Under the pieces are notes generated by a model, which saw only the letters and a program-made list of their open reading frames with translations, made no database searches and was not told the DNA's origin. This document shows, one piece after another, positions 52,270-61,200 of a stretch of 64,000 nt of DNA (position 1 is the stretch's first letter; each line of letters opens with the position of its first letter). Position numbers and translations under genes: made by a program. Location: NCBI GenBank assembly GCA_010672925.1, contig JAAHFP010000025.1, forward strand, positions 33,329 through 97,328, in the 5' to 3' direction. Source of the DNA: Symploca sp. SIO1C2. GTDB taxonomy: Bacteria; Cyanobacteriota; Cyanobacteriia; Cyanobacteriales; Coleofasciculaceae.

Positions 52270-52770
52270 CTATAGAAGTTTCCCCTTAAAAGATTCTAGT
52301 GCTTCCCAACGCCGATCCTTTGGCGAAAGACTACCTTGCTCATTAACCGAGATTCCTGGACATTCCTGAGCACAAAGCTGCTGTAGAGGCATGACTAGGC
52401 AAAGTTGCTCATATAACCAAGTATCTACTTCAAAGTTACTCTGGGGGTGCAAGGTTTCTACTAAATCTTCCAGGGGGATTTCTCGGTCTAGCGGAACGTA
52501 ATTTGGTTGTTCTGCTGATTCGTCTAACCAAATCAGTTCTGATGTGTCAACTGTTAAACGGTGATTGTACTGTTGCAAGCAACGGTGACAGGTCAAGGTA
52601 ATAATAGTTGAACCTTGACCAGAAACCTCTAGGTAATTTCCTTTATGGGTTACTTGTACACGCCCTCTCACTGGAGTCAGGGTTTCCAAACCAGCTAGGC
52701 ACTCATTTACTTCAATTACCTCTGTGTGAGCTGGTAATTTCAGTAGCCCAGGAATGTAAATTGCCTCCAT
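52270..52770 (-). CDS. YceD/DUF177 family protein
   Basis: 166 aa. Central CHRCLQQYNH zinc-like motif, then a LDREIPLEDLVETLHPQSNFEVD region and a second cysteine pair in LCAQECPG. DUF177 (YceD/Yceh) members are associated with 23S rRNA/ribosome assembly and L32 in other bacteria. Follows jag by about 120 bp on the minus strand. Confidence 0.9.
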   Translation of the reverse strand: MEAIYIPGLLKLPAHTEVIEVNECLAGLETLTPVRGRVQVTHKGNYLEVSGQGSTIITLTCHRCLQQYNHRLTVDTSELIWLDESAEQPNYVPLDREIPLEDLVETLHPQSNFEVDTWLYEQLCLVMPLQQLCAQECPGISVNEQGSLSPKDRRWEALESFKGKLL

Positions 52771-52888
52771 GATTCCTTCTATTGTTCTCGTGACATACTC
52801 CCGAAGCTAATCCTATAGATATGGCACGGGGTTTCTGGCAGTTTAGCTAAAGGCACAGGTTAAGAATTAAGTTAAAACCTAAGAATGC

Positions 52889-53404
52889 TTAAGGACTAAT
52901 CTCTTCAATTCTTCTGCGCCGACTAACAACTAATCTCCTGTCTGGCTCTTGTCCTCGACTTTGAGTTTTCAAATCGTCACAATCTTTTAACAGGTTATGA
53001 ACTTGACGTCGCTCTGCTGAGGACAAATACTTTAGTTCAAACTCCTTTCCTGTGATGCGGACTTGTTCTGCTGCATGAGTTGCGATCGCCTGGAGTTCAG
53101 CTTGACGCTTAACCCGATACCCATCAAGTTCAACAGTATAAGAAGCTTGCTGCTCTTGTTCTTGCTCCAGGTTCAAAACTGTATTAGCTAGATATTGGAT
53201 AGCATCAATGGTTGTTCCTTGGAAACCAATCAAGATTTGTATTTGTTCCGCTGTCAATTTGGTGTTATCTATGGTCAACCAGTAGCTATGCTCATCTCCA
53301 TCTAAGGATTCTGTATTTGTTGCCTTGACCTCAGCATTTAATTGAAAGAAGCGCAGAAGTGTTTCCAGCCACTGTTCACCTCGCGCCATTGGCTGATTAC
53401 TCAT
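52889..53404 (-). CDS. jag: Jag/KhpB-type KH-R3H RNA-binding protein
   Basis: 171 aa. A KH-type domain (about 40-100; ILIGFQGTTIDAIQYLANTVL, with a GxxG-like loop GFQGTT) is followed by an R3H domain (about 105-160; AAEQVRITGKEFELKYLSSAERRQVHNLLKD). It begins 2 bp after the yidC stop, the standard jag position. The usual role is RNA binding in cell-wall/division control. Confidence 0.93.
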   Translation of the reverse strand: MSNQPMARGEQWLETLLRFFQLNAEVKATNTESLDGDEHSYWLTIDNTKLTAEQIQILIGFQGTTIDAIQYLANTVLNLEQEQEQQASYTVELDGYRVKRQAELQAIATHAAEQVRITGKEFELKYLSSAERRQVHNLLKDCDDLKTQSRGQEPDRRLVVSRRRRIEEISP

Positions 53405-53406
53405 AA

Positions 53407-54720
53407 CTAACTCGAAGCTTTTTTCTTAGAACGCTTGCGCTCAAAAGGTAATGATTCTTTAGTGTCACTCTTCTTGTCCTCTTTCTTAGCACGTTTGCGC
53501 TCAGAAGAGGTAGATTCTTCTTTTTTAGAGCGCTTGGGCTCAAAAGGTAGTTCATCTCGACGCTCCTCAGACTTTTCCTTTTCTTCCTTCTTAGAACGCT
53601 TAGGCTCAAAAGGTAGTGCATCTCTTCCCTCTTTCGCTTTTGCCTCTTTTTCCTGCTGCTCCATCATCTTCTGAATGTTTTCTGGTAGGGGTTCCCGCAT
53701 CAGAAGGAAGGTTTGGACAGTCTGAAAAACATTGGCAATCACAATGTACATCAACACCCCAGCAGGTAGGGGAAAGAAGAAGAACATGCCAGAAAACATT
53801 ACTGGCAGATACTTGTTAACTGCATTTTGCTGGGAATTGGCATCACTGGAATTTTGACCAGAGAGTACTTGGTTAACATACATACTAAGGCCAAAAAAGA
53901 TAATCATGGCGAAGATGTCCCAGTGAATTGTCCCATCTTCTTCAAAAGCACCGACCCGCCCTAGGGCATCAATAAAGAGAAATCCTTTATTAGCAGCCAG
54001 CCCATTAACTGTACCCTGAAGAGTGACTTCTCCTGGTTCTAAGGCTTCGATAGTACCATCATCTTTAATTAAGACCCTCTCTTCACCTTTGGTTACCTGC
54101 CAGGTAGGACTAATTTCGGTGTCTGGATAATCAGCTAGTAAGGCTTGGATGGGTTTTCCTTCAACGGTTTGAAAATCTACTTTGGTTTTTTCTCCAACTA
54201 CTAACCGTTTACCTGCGGGAAGCAGCGCAGAAACTTGGGCGTGAACTCCATCTGCTATGTAAATGTTTTGGGCTTTAGTGGCGAAAGCTTGGGGTTGGAT
54301 GTACTCTACTTGCTCTCTCGGCAAGATTTGGAGATTGACTGAGTAGTTGATATCAGCAAATGGTGAGCCCCGTAAAGTAGCAAACAGTGCAAAGAGAACC
54401 GGCATTTGGAACACCAGTGGTAAACAACCAGCTAAAGGGTTGCCGAACTCTTTAAAAATTTTCCCCATTTCCTCCTGCTGTTTCTGAGGATCATCTTTAT
54501 AGAGCTTTTGAATTTCCTCTTGCCGCTTTTTCATCAGCGGTTGAGTAATTTTCATCCGCCTCATATTGCGGATTGAGCCAGCGTTTAGGGGAAACAGAGC
54601 AAAGCGAATTACCAAAGTCAGAAAAACGATTGCTAAACCATAGCTCGGTACAATCCCGTAAAAGAGATCCAGGATTGGGAGCATGACGTTGTTAGAGAGA
54701 AACCCGATACCAAAATCCAT
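53407..54720 (-). CDS. yidC: Membrane protein insertase YidC/Alb3 type
   Basis: 437 aa. Helices at about 20-40 ([19 protein letters not shown], with the conserved arginine), 95-115, 270-290 and 310-335, and the [22 protein letters not shown] block [15 protein letters not shown]. It inserts proteins into plasma and thylakoid membranes. The C-terminal tail (about 365-437) is four imperfect copies of [11 protein letters not shown], a strongly basic tail that may bind the ribosome. Between the PH protein and jag. Confidence 0.96.
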   Translation of the reverse strand: MDFGIGFLSNNVMLPILDLFYGIVPSYGLAIVFLTLVIRFALFPLNAGSIRNMRRMKITQPLMKKRQEEIQKLYKDDPQKQQEEMGKIFKEFGNPLAGCLPLVFQMPVLFALFATLRGSPFADINYSVNLQILPREQVEYIQPQAFATKAQNIYIADGVHAQVSALLPAGKRLVVGEKTKVDFQTVEGKPIQALLADYPDTEISPTWQVTKGEERVLIKDDGTIEALEPGEVTLQGTVNGLAANKGFLFIDALGRVGAFEEDGTIHWDIFAMIIFFGLSMYVNQVLSGQNSSDANSQQNAVNKYLPVMFSGMFFFFPLPAGVLMYIVIANVFQTVQTFLLMREPLPENIQKMMEQQEKEAKAKEGRDALPFEPKRSKKEEKEKSEERRDELPFEPKRSKKEESTSSERKRAKKEDKKSDTKESLPFERKRSKKKASS

Positions 54721-54834
54721 TCCGATGAAGTCAACCTAAGCGCTCTAAAGTGTTCTGAATCTAATTTATCTAATATTTGTGCTAATGCGGGGGTCGTTTA
54801 TCCGGCATTAGTTAGCCGAGAAATACCCGATACC

Positions 54835-55227
54835 CTAAACTTTGATTGAATCAATGGGTTTGCCAGTTTTTTTCGCTGTTTTTTCGGCAATATAGTCAGA
54901 GATTTCGCGAAAACGGGGAACAGCACGCATTTCGATTCGGCTACCATCTTTGAGGGTAACGGCGATATCTCCCCAAGCACCGATACCACGAGGAATTTTG
55001 ATGATTTTATTAACCTCTGTGTAAATAATATCTGTGCGATCGCGACCTTGCCATCCCCCAGTTACTGAGATGCGGCGGTCTGTTATGCGGTAGCGTAACC
55101 ATAAAGCTCTCACAATCGAGGCGATGGTCAAGGGCAAACAAATTACCGTGAATCCTAACAAAATATTAATAATCAGATCTCCCACATGGGGGCCACCTTC
55201 ATAGAATACTGTTTCTTTAATTGCCAT
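54835..55227 (-). CDS. PH domain (DUF304-like) membrane protein
   Basis: 130 aa. One hydrophobic hairpin (LIINILLGFTVICLPLTIASIV), then the bacterial PH region WLRYRITDRRISVTGGWQGRDRTDIIYTEVN, typical in cyanobacteria between rnpA and yidC. It overlaps the rnpA end by 11 bp, so it is co-transcribed. Role unknown; probably membrane-associated. Confidence 0.9.
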   Translation of the reverse strand: MAIKETVFYEGGPHVGDLIINILLGFTVICLPLTIASIVRALWLRYRITDRRISVTGGWQGRDRTDIIYTEVNKIIKIPRGIGAWGDIAVTLKDGSRIEMRAVPRFREISDYIAEKTAKKTGKPIDSIKV

Positions 55228-55621
55228 AAAATACCTCTGCCTCTACCAACAACTGCTTTAATTCTCGCAAAAATTGGGCATATTCGCACTCTTGTGCTCC
55301 TGGTCGGACTACCACTACCAGTTGCCAACCTGGTAAGATTTGGGGTAACAACTGGCGTAGAGCAGCCCGCAGCTGACGCTTAATGCGATTGCGAACTACT
55401 GCCTTTTTGCTGACTTTTTGGCTGATAGAGATGCCAATACGAGTTGGCAATTTATCTTCTTTGAGCACTATTGACCTTTTTTTAGTTGCGCCTCTCCCTA
55501 CTTTGGTGTTTTGACGCACTCCCCGCAAAGTCAGGTGGCGTCTTGAGCAGCGAATTCCTTTTTGATAAACTGCCCTAAAATCTCGCCAGTGTTTGAGTCG
55601 ATGAGCTTGAGGTAATCCCAC
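55217..55621 (-). CDS. rnpA: Ribonuclease P protein component
   Basis: 134 aa. Typical sequence blocks: LPQAHRLKHWRDFRAVYQKG, RIGISISQKVSKKAVVRNRIKRQLRAALRQL (RNR motif) and WQLVVVVRPGA. Protein subunit of RNase P for tRNA 5' processing. Overlaps the downstream PH gene. Sits between rpmH and yidC, as in most bacteria. Confidence 0.96.
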   Translation of the reverse strand: MGLPQAHRLKHWRDFRAVYQKGIRCSRRHLTLRGVRQNTKVGRGATKKRSIVLKEDKLPTRIGISISQKVSKKAVVRNRIKRQLRAALRQLLPQILPGWQLVVVVRPGAQECEYAQFLRELKQLLVEAEVFYGN

Positions 55622-55623
55622 GG

Positions 55624-55730
55624 AATTGAGAATTGAGAATTGGAAATTGGGAATTGGGAATTGGGAATTGAGAATTGTTTACTTTTCTTCCTCAGCTCCC
55701 CCAGCTCCCTCAGCTTCCCCAGCTTTCCTG
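55624..55730. repeat. Heptamer and decamer arrays between rnpA and rpmH
   Basis: GGAATTG/GAGAATT-type heptamers (about 55624-55674) and an inverted GGAGCTGAGG decamer array (about 55691-55730). Even this conserved operon gap is repeat-filled. Confidence 0.85.
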
Positions 55731-55738
55731 GTAGTTCC

Positions 55739-55876
55739 CTAAACAGAAAGACGATGGCGTCCTTTGCTTCTGCGGGCTTTAATTACCAGTTTTCCATTTT
55801 TGGTGCGCATCCGGGCGCGAAAACCAGATTTTCTCTTTTGCTTGCGATTAGTGCCGCCTAAAGTGCGTTGAGTCAT
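55739..55876 (-). CDS. rpmH: 50S ribosomal protein L34
   Basis: 45 aa, starting [19 protein letters not shown] and ending [11 protein letters not shown], a standard L34. The highly basic composition and the order rpmH-rnpA identify it. No start ambiguity. Confidence 0.97.
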   Translation of the reverse strand: MTQRTLGGTNRKQKRKSGFRARMRTKNGKLVIKARRSKGRHRLSV

Positions 55877-55991
55877 GAGTCGTCATTTCCAAACAGAGTA
55901 TGCAACTTTTCGTATAAACAGTCACAATCTACTATCATATAACAAATTTGGCGAGATTAGATCAGAGCAATTTTTTCTCAATTCTCAATTC

Positions 55992-57437
55992 CTATTTTTC
56001 CTTTTTGGGTATTAATGGTATTAGTCTCCTGAATCCCGGCCATAAGCGAATCAACAACCAAGTCAATGCTGCTGCTACAATTGCAACGCTTAGTTTGTAG
56101 GCCACTTCTGGTATAATAGACTTATTCTCTGAGACTGAAGGTTGGCAAGTAATGTTAATTTGACTGGATTCGTCTTTAGATGAGACTTTGCAGGTAACGT
56201 TAGTTTGACTGGATTCGTCTTTAGATGGAACCAATGAAGCAACACTCCACCCTACACCCAAAATAGCGATCGCATCTTGGAAATTGCAATCTCGTTGTGC
56301 TTTTTCCACTTCGACGCGGCTGCGCACGACGTTAATCGTATCTTCTTGTAATTTTAAAATCCGCTTGAGGTTTTCTGCATCTTTGGCAATTTGTAGCAGG
56401 TATTTATCTGTTACTAATTTAATAAACTTATCAAAGCAGCTTAGGTTATCTGCTACAATTGCTTGTGAACGCTCGTTAATAGTTCCTAAACGTTTTTCAT
56501 AGTTGCTTAAGTTAATTTCAATTATACCGCCTTGAAATTCGAGTTGATATAATTCAATTGTGTAATTTTTTATACTATCTTGCGCCCTTACTAAAGTATC
56601 ACGTAGTTTGTTTTCTCGATAGTTAGTTTGATTTTGACTAATTGATTGCCTATGCTGAGCAAGGTCTGTAGAACGATTTTTCATGGTTCGTTTGAGAAAT
56701 TGGCTTCTAGCATAAGCCCAAAGAATTTTGTGACGATAACTAAATAGCCGCAACCAGTGATGATAAAACTGTGCAGATTTTTCGGCAGTTGCTCTATCGG
56801 GATAAAGGATAATAATAACGTGTTGGTTTTCTTGGACACTTTGGATGGTTGTGGGGGATGCTGTTTCCTCTGGTATTAGCAAGCGGTAGTGGGAGAGTTC
56901 AAAGATTGTTGCTCCTAAAAACTGCCCTTGTCCTTCTAAATCTCGTTCCCAATTGGAACCTGGCATTAAGGCTTTATAGCAGGCTTGGGCAATTTTTTCA
57001 GGGGGGTTGGGGTTAGGCTGAGGTAGCCAGCCAGAAATCATCCAAGTTTGTCCAATGGTGGCATTTTGATGGTTTAATCTTTCCTCAATTTCGGCTTTGA
57101 GTTCCTTGAAAGAAGCGGTTGGTTGAGCTTCGGTTTGATTGTTGATTGAGCAGTCTAGCAGCAGTCCATAAAGATCATTGAGGCGCACGGGATAGTAATA
57201 ACCCTGGAAGGGGTAGGGTTCACCACTAGTTTGAAATTCTTTGATTTTGGGTAGAAGTTCGAGATAGTCGTCTTCAAAAACTGTATCTTGTTGAAATAGG
57301 ACTTCATGAAGGTCTTCAGGGAGTTTTTTTAGAAAAAAATCTCGATTTGTTTGGAGTTCTTCTTGAGCTGCACCTACACTATTTCTTAAATCGTAAAGAA
57401 ATAGATCGAGGGTGGGATAGATAATGCCATTCATCAA
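55992..57437 (-). CDS. Unknown membrane protein with coiled-coil and C-terminal helices
   Basis: 481 aa, family not recognised. Residues 1-220 are globular (DLRNSVGAAQEELQTNRDFF, and IIILYPDRATAEKSAQFYHHWLRLFSYRHKILWAYAR). Residues about 225-390 form long helical coiled-coil stretches, and hydrophobic segments lie near 395-412 (AILGVGWSVASL) and 447-468 (LSVAIVAAALTWLLIRLW). The layout (soluble head, long coiled coil, two close C-terminal spans) is like CorA-type or effector membrane proteins. A duplicated SSKDESSQxNxTC unit lies between the spans. It is on the minus strand with the next gene, divergent from the caspase-STAND gene, and could be its membrane partner. Confidence 0.7.
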   Translation of the reverse strand: MMNGIIYPTLDLFLYDLRNSVGAAQEELQTNRDFFLKKLPEDLHEVLFQQDTVFEDDYLELLPKIKEFQTSGEPYPFQGYYYPVRLNDLYGLLLDCSINNQTEAQPTASFKELKAEIEERLNHQNATIGQTWMISGWLPQPNPNPPEKIAQACYKALMPGSNWERDLEGQGQFLGATIFELSHYRLLIPEETASPTTIQSVQENQHVIIILYPDRATAEKSAQFYHHWLRLFSYRHKILWAYARSQFLKRTMKNRSTDLAQHRQSISQNQTNYRENKLRDTLVRAQDSIKNYTIELYQLEFQGGIIEINLSNYEKRLGTINERSQAIVADNLSCFDKFIKLVTDKYLLQIAKDAENLKRILKLQEDTINVVRSRVEVEKAQRDCNFQDAIAILGVGWSVASLVPSKDESSQTNVTCKVSSKDESSQINITCQPSVSENKSIIPEVAYKLSVAIVAAALTWLLIRLWPGFRRLIPLIPKKEK

Positions 57438-57567
57438 TAGGTGGTAGGTGGTAGGTGTTAGGTAGTAGGTAATATAATTTTTAAGTCATGCACATTTTCT
57501 CAAAGTAAAATTCAAAGTCCTCTTTCTATGGGGGATTTAAGGAGATAAAATACTCCCACTCCCTTAT

Positions 57568-58032
57568 CTACTTATTGTTGATACTCTTTTTGAGGAATTG
57601 CTGAAATTGTTCAAGACGGCTGAGTTTTTTGGCGGATTCTTGTGGATTAGGTGTTGTCAGAACTTTGATCACCATATTGTTGATTTCATGGCTTTCGTCA
57701 TCCTCAATAACTGGAGCAAAACCTCGTTCTACTGGAGTTGGATTGGTGGTAATTACTTGTTCGAGTTCGGCTTGGTTTCGCAGTAAATTGGAGTAAATGT
57801 TGCTATTCAAGGCATCTAGTTGAGATTTAGCAGTTTGATAAAGTTGATTCAAGCTGGGATTAGCCTGAATGACTTTTAGCAAGTCTGCTTCGTAGTCTGG
57901 CCAATTATCCGGTTCGAGGTGCAGTTGAGCAGCAGCATCTTGGAAAGCGTTTTGCTCATCTGTACTGAGGTCTTCTACATCCTTCAGAGCGAGTACTAGA
58001 GCAAGTAAGGTTTTGTTAACAGCTACACTCAT
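57568..58032 (-). CDS. Unknown helical protein beside the caspase gene
   Basis: 154 aa, family not recognised. Mainly helical (LALVLALKDVEDLSTDEQNAFQDAAAQLH, and LLKVIQANPSLNQLYQTAKSQLDAL) with no membrane segment. It starts 218 bp from the divergent caspase-STAND gene; the two unknown genes are separated by a 130-bp repeat-rich gap (heptamers GTAGGTG at about 57440-57470). Confidence 0.65.
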   Translation of the reverse strand: MSVAVNKTLLALVLALKDVEDLSTDEQNAFQDAAAQLHLEPDNWPDYEADLLKVIQANPSLNQLYQTAKSQLDALNSNIYSNLLRNQAELEQVITTNPTPVERGFAPVIEDDESHEINNMVIKVLTTPNPQESAKKLSRLEQFQQFLKKSINNK

Positions 58033-58250
58033 AAATAACCTCTAAATTTAATATAAGTAGGTAGGTGTAAAAAAGGAAAAGTAAATTTGTAGGGGCGAGT
58101 TTAGTTAAGGTGCTGGCTAGATAATAGTTTAATTTTTTCAAAAACCGCCCTATCTATGTGCATTTATTTATGCTCACCTACTTAGGTATCATTAAGCTAC
58201 AACCGATAGCCGCAGCTTTCCAGATAGTTCCTAAAATTGGGTTCTAGAAG
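58033..58250. promoter_or_regulatory. Divergent promoter region of the caspase gene and the unknown helical gene
   Basis: 218 bp. Contains a relative of the GGGCGGGTTT-ended element (about 58090-58153), so the control region of the two divergent genes includes a repeat insertion. No operator recognised. Confidence 0.4.
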
Positions 58251-61200
58251 ATGAACGAACACAGAGAAGCACTAGTGGTAGGGATTAATCGTTATCCATT
58301 GCTCAAGGATACAACAACGAGGAAGCCCAAACATCTGGAAAAACCGGCAGCGGATGCGGAAGCGATCGCTCAAATTCTAGAACAATACGGTAACTTTCGA
58401 GTGCATCGCTTGCCAGAGGTCTATTCTCCTAAGGGCAAGCGGGGAGTTGATCCTAGTCCAACATTAGGGAATTTGGTCAAAGCAACAACTTTGGAGGTAG
58501 CGATCGCACAGCTATTTAATCCTTCGGGAAGTAGTATACCGGATACGGCTTTGCTATTTTTTGCTGGTCATGGGTTGCGTAAAGAACAGGGGGGAGTGAC
58601 GGAAGGGTTTTTGGCGACAACTGAGGCAAATCCTAATCGAGGCAAATGGGGTGTTTCCTTGGGGTGGTTGCGCCAATTGTTGCAACAAAGTCCCGTGCGA
58701 CAGCAGATTGTTTGGCTTGATTGCTGCCATAGTGGGGAATTACTGGATCTTTTGGATGAGGCTAATCCGGGGAAGGAAGGCAAAGCTGTTGATCGATGTT
58801 TGATTGCTGCCTGTCGAGGATTTGAGGTGAGTCGAGAACAGTTGCAAGGAGAACATGGCATCCTGACAGCTGCATTGTTACAAGGATTAGACCCGGACAG
58901 AAATGTGAATGGTTGGGTAAGTAATAATAAGCTGGCGGATTTTATTAATAAGGAGATGGCTGGGGAACTCCAGCGCCCGATTTTTCATAATTCGGGGGGA
59001 GCAATTATCCTCACGGATAAGACTCATGGCAGGCAACGGCAGGTGGATGCAACCCTTAAGGGTACTTGTCCTTACAAATCCTTGAACTATTTTACCCAAG
59101 AGGATTCAGTCTTTTTCTACGGGCGAACTGCACTGACGGATGAATTAATTGATCGAGTGCGCCAGGAAAATTTTATTGCTGTCTTAGGCGCTTCGGGAAG
59201 TGGTAAGTCTTCTGTGTTGAGGGCAGGATTACTCTATCAACTCAAACGAGGACAAAAATTATCAGGTAGCGATCGCTGGATCTATTATGGCCCTTTTACC
59301 CCTGGGGAGGATCCGATGCAGAGTTTGAGGGAATTGGGAATCGGGAATTGGGAGATGAAGAGACGCGGGGACGTGGAGACGCGGAGACGCGGAGAAGTTG
59401 GTTGGGAAAATCCTCCTTCTGCCACCTGCCTCCAGTTCCCCTCCTGGGAGGGGTTAGGGGTGGGTTCTGCCTCCAATCAACGGGTAATCCTGGTGGTGGA
59501 TCAGTTTGAAGAATGCTTCACTATGTGCCAAGACGAGGAGAAACGAGAGGAGTTTTTTGCTTGCTTGTTAAAGATGGTAGAAGAAAGCAACAATCAATTC
59601 TGCTTGGTGTTGGGGATGCGGGCAGATTTTCTGGGAAAATGTGCTGAATATGCTGAGTTAGCGGAGAAAATTGACCAGCATCTGGTGACGGTGAAGCCTA
59701 TGAGTTCCCAGGAGATTGAAGAAGCAATTACTCAACCTGCTGAACTGGTTGGCTTACAAGTGGAGCAAGCTTTGGTAACTAAGATGACTGATGATGTAAT
59801 CGGTTCTCCGGGAAGCTTGCCCCTACTCCAGTACACCTTGACAGAACTTTGGACAGAAGCGCAAACTACTCCCAATCCCAATCGCTTGACCCTGGAGTCC
59901 TATAATCAGCTGGGTGGCATCGAGAAAACCCTGCCTAAACGAGCTAATCAGGTTTATCAATCTCTGAAGGAAGAAGAGAAGCCGGTTGCTAAGCGGATCT
60001 TTTTGGAACTCGTCCAGTTAGGTGAAGCAAATGATACCCGTAGGCGGGTACGCAAGGAAGGTTTAGTCAATTCTCAGCATTCTGAAGAACTTTTGGAGCG
60101 AACAATTGAGCAGTTAGTCAGAGCCAAGTTAATTGTAACAACGAATGAAGACAAATCCGACAATGACAAACCGGGTGTAATTTTAGATATCATCCATGAA
60201 GTATTGATTGAGCATTGGCAGGAATTGCGCCAATGGGTAGAAGATAACCAAGTGGCTTTGGAAAAAGAGCGCCGGATTGAAGCAAAGGCAAAAGAATGGG
60301 AACGTCAAGGGAAGAATCCTGATTTGTTGCTGCGAGGGACAGTATTAATTGAAGCTGAGGCTTATTTAGAAGAATACAGTGACCTGGGACTGCTAGATGG
60401 TATTGCCCAAAAATTTATAGAAGCTAGCCAAAAGGCTGTTGAGAAAGCCAAGCGGCAAGAAGAACAAGCTCAGCAAAGAGAGTTAGATCTCATCCGAGAA
60501 GCTTTACAACAGGAGAAAAAAGCAACAGAGGTGGAACGACGAGCCCGCAAAGTGGCTCAGACAAGAAACTTAATCATAACTAGCCTCTCAATTGTGCTAG
60601 CTGGATTAACGGTAGCTGCGGTTGCTCTAGCCAGAAATGCCAGAATCCAAACTATCAAAGCTTCTATAGTAGCTTCAAAGTCTCTGTTTGTGGCAAATCA
60701 GGATCTAGAGGCACTAATGGAGCTCATTAACACTGGGCAATTGCTGCAACAGCCCTTTTTACCTATAAAGGAAATTAAGACCGAATTTACCAACCACTTT
60801 GCCCAGTTGCTAGTCCAACTCAGAGAGCAAAACTGCATTCGAGCCCATGATACAAATGTCACTAGCGTGAGTTTGAGTCCCGATGATCAGGTTCTTGCAT
60901 CTGCCAGTATTTTGGATGAAACTATTAAGCTGTGGCGTTCTAATGGAGAACCCCTGCAAAAACTCTCAGGTCACCAAAAGGGAGTTACGAGCCTAAACTT
61001 TAGTCCAAATAGTCAGCTCTTAGCATCTGCTAGTTGGGACAAAACAGTTAAGCTCTGGCGACGTCAGTCAAATGGAACTTTTGCCCTACTTAAGTCTATT
61101 CAAGACCAAAATTCGATTTCAGCTGTTAATTTCAGTCCGGATGGTGCAACTATTGTTACTGCAGTAGATCAGACTGTGAAGCTCCGGAGCTTAAACGGCG

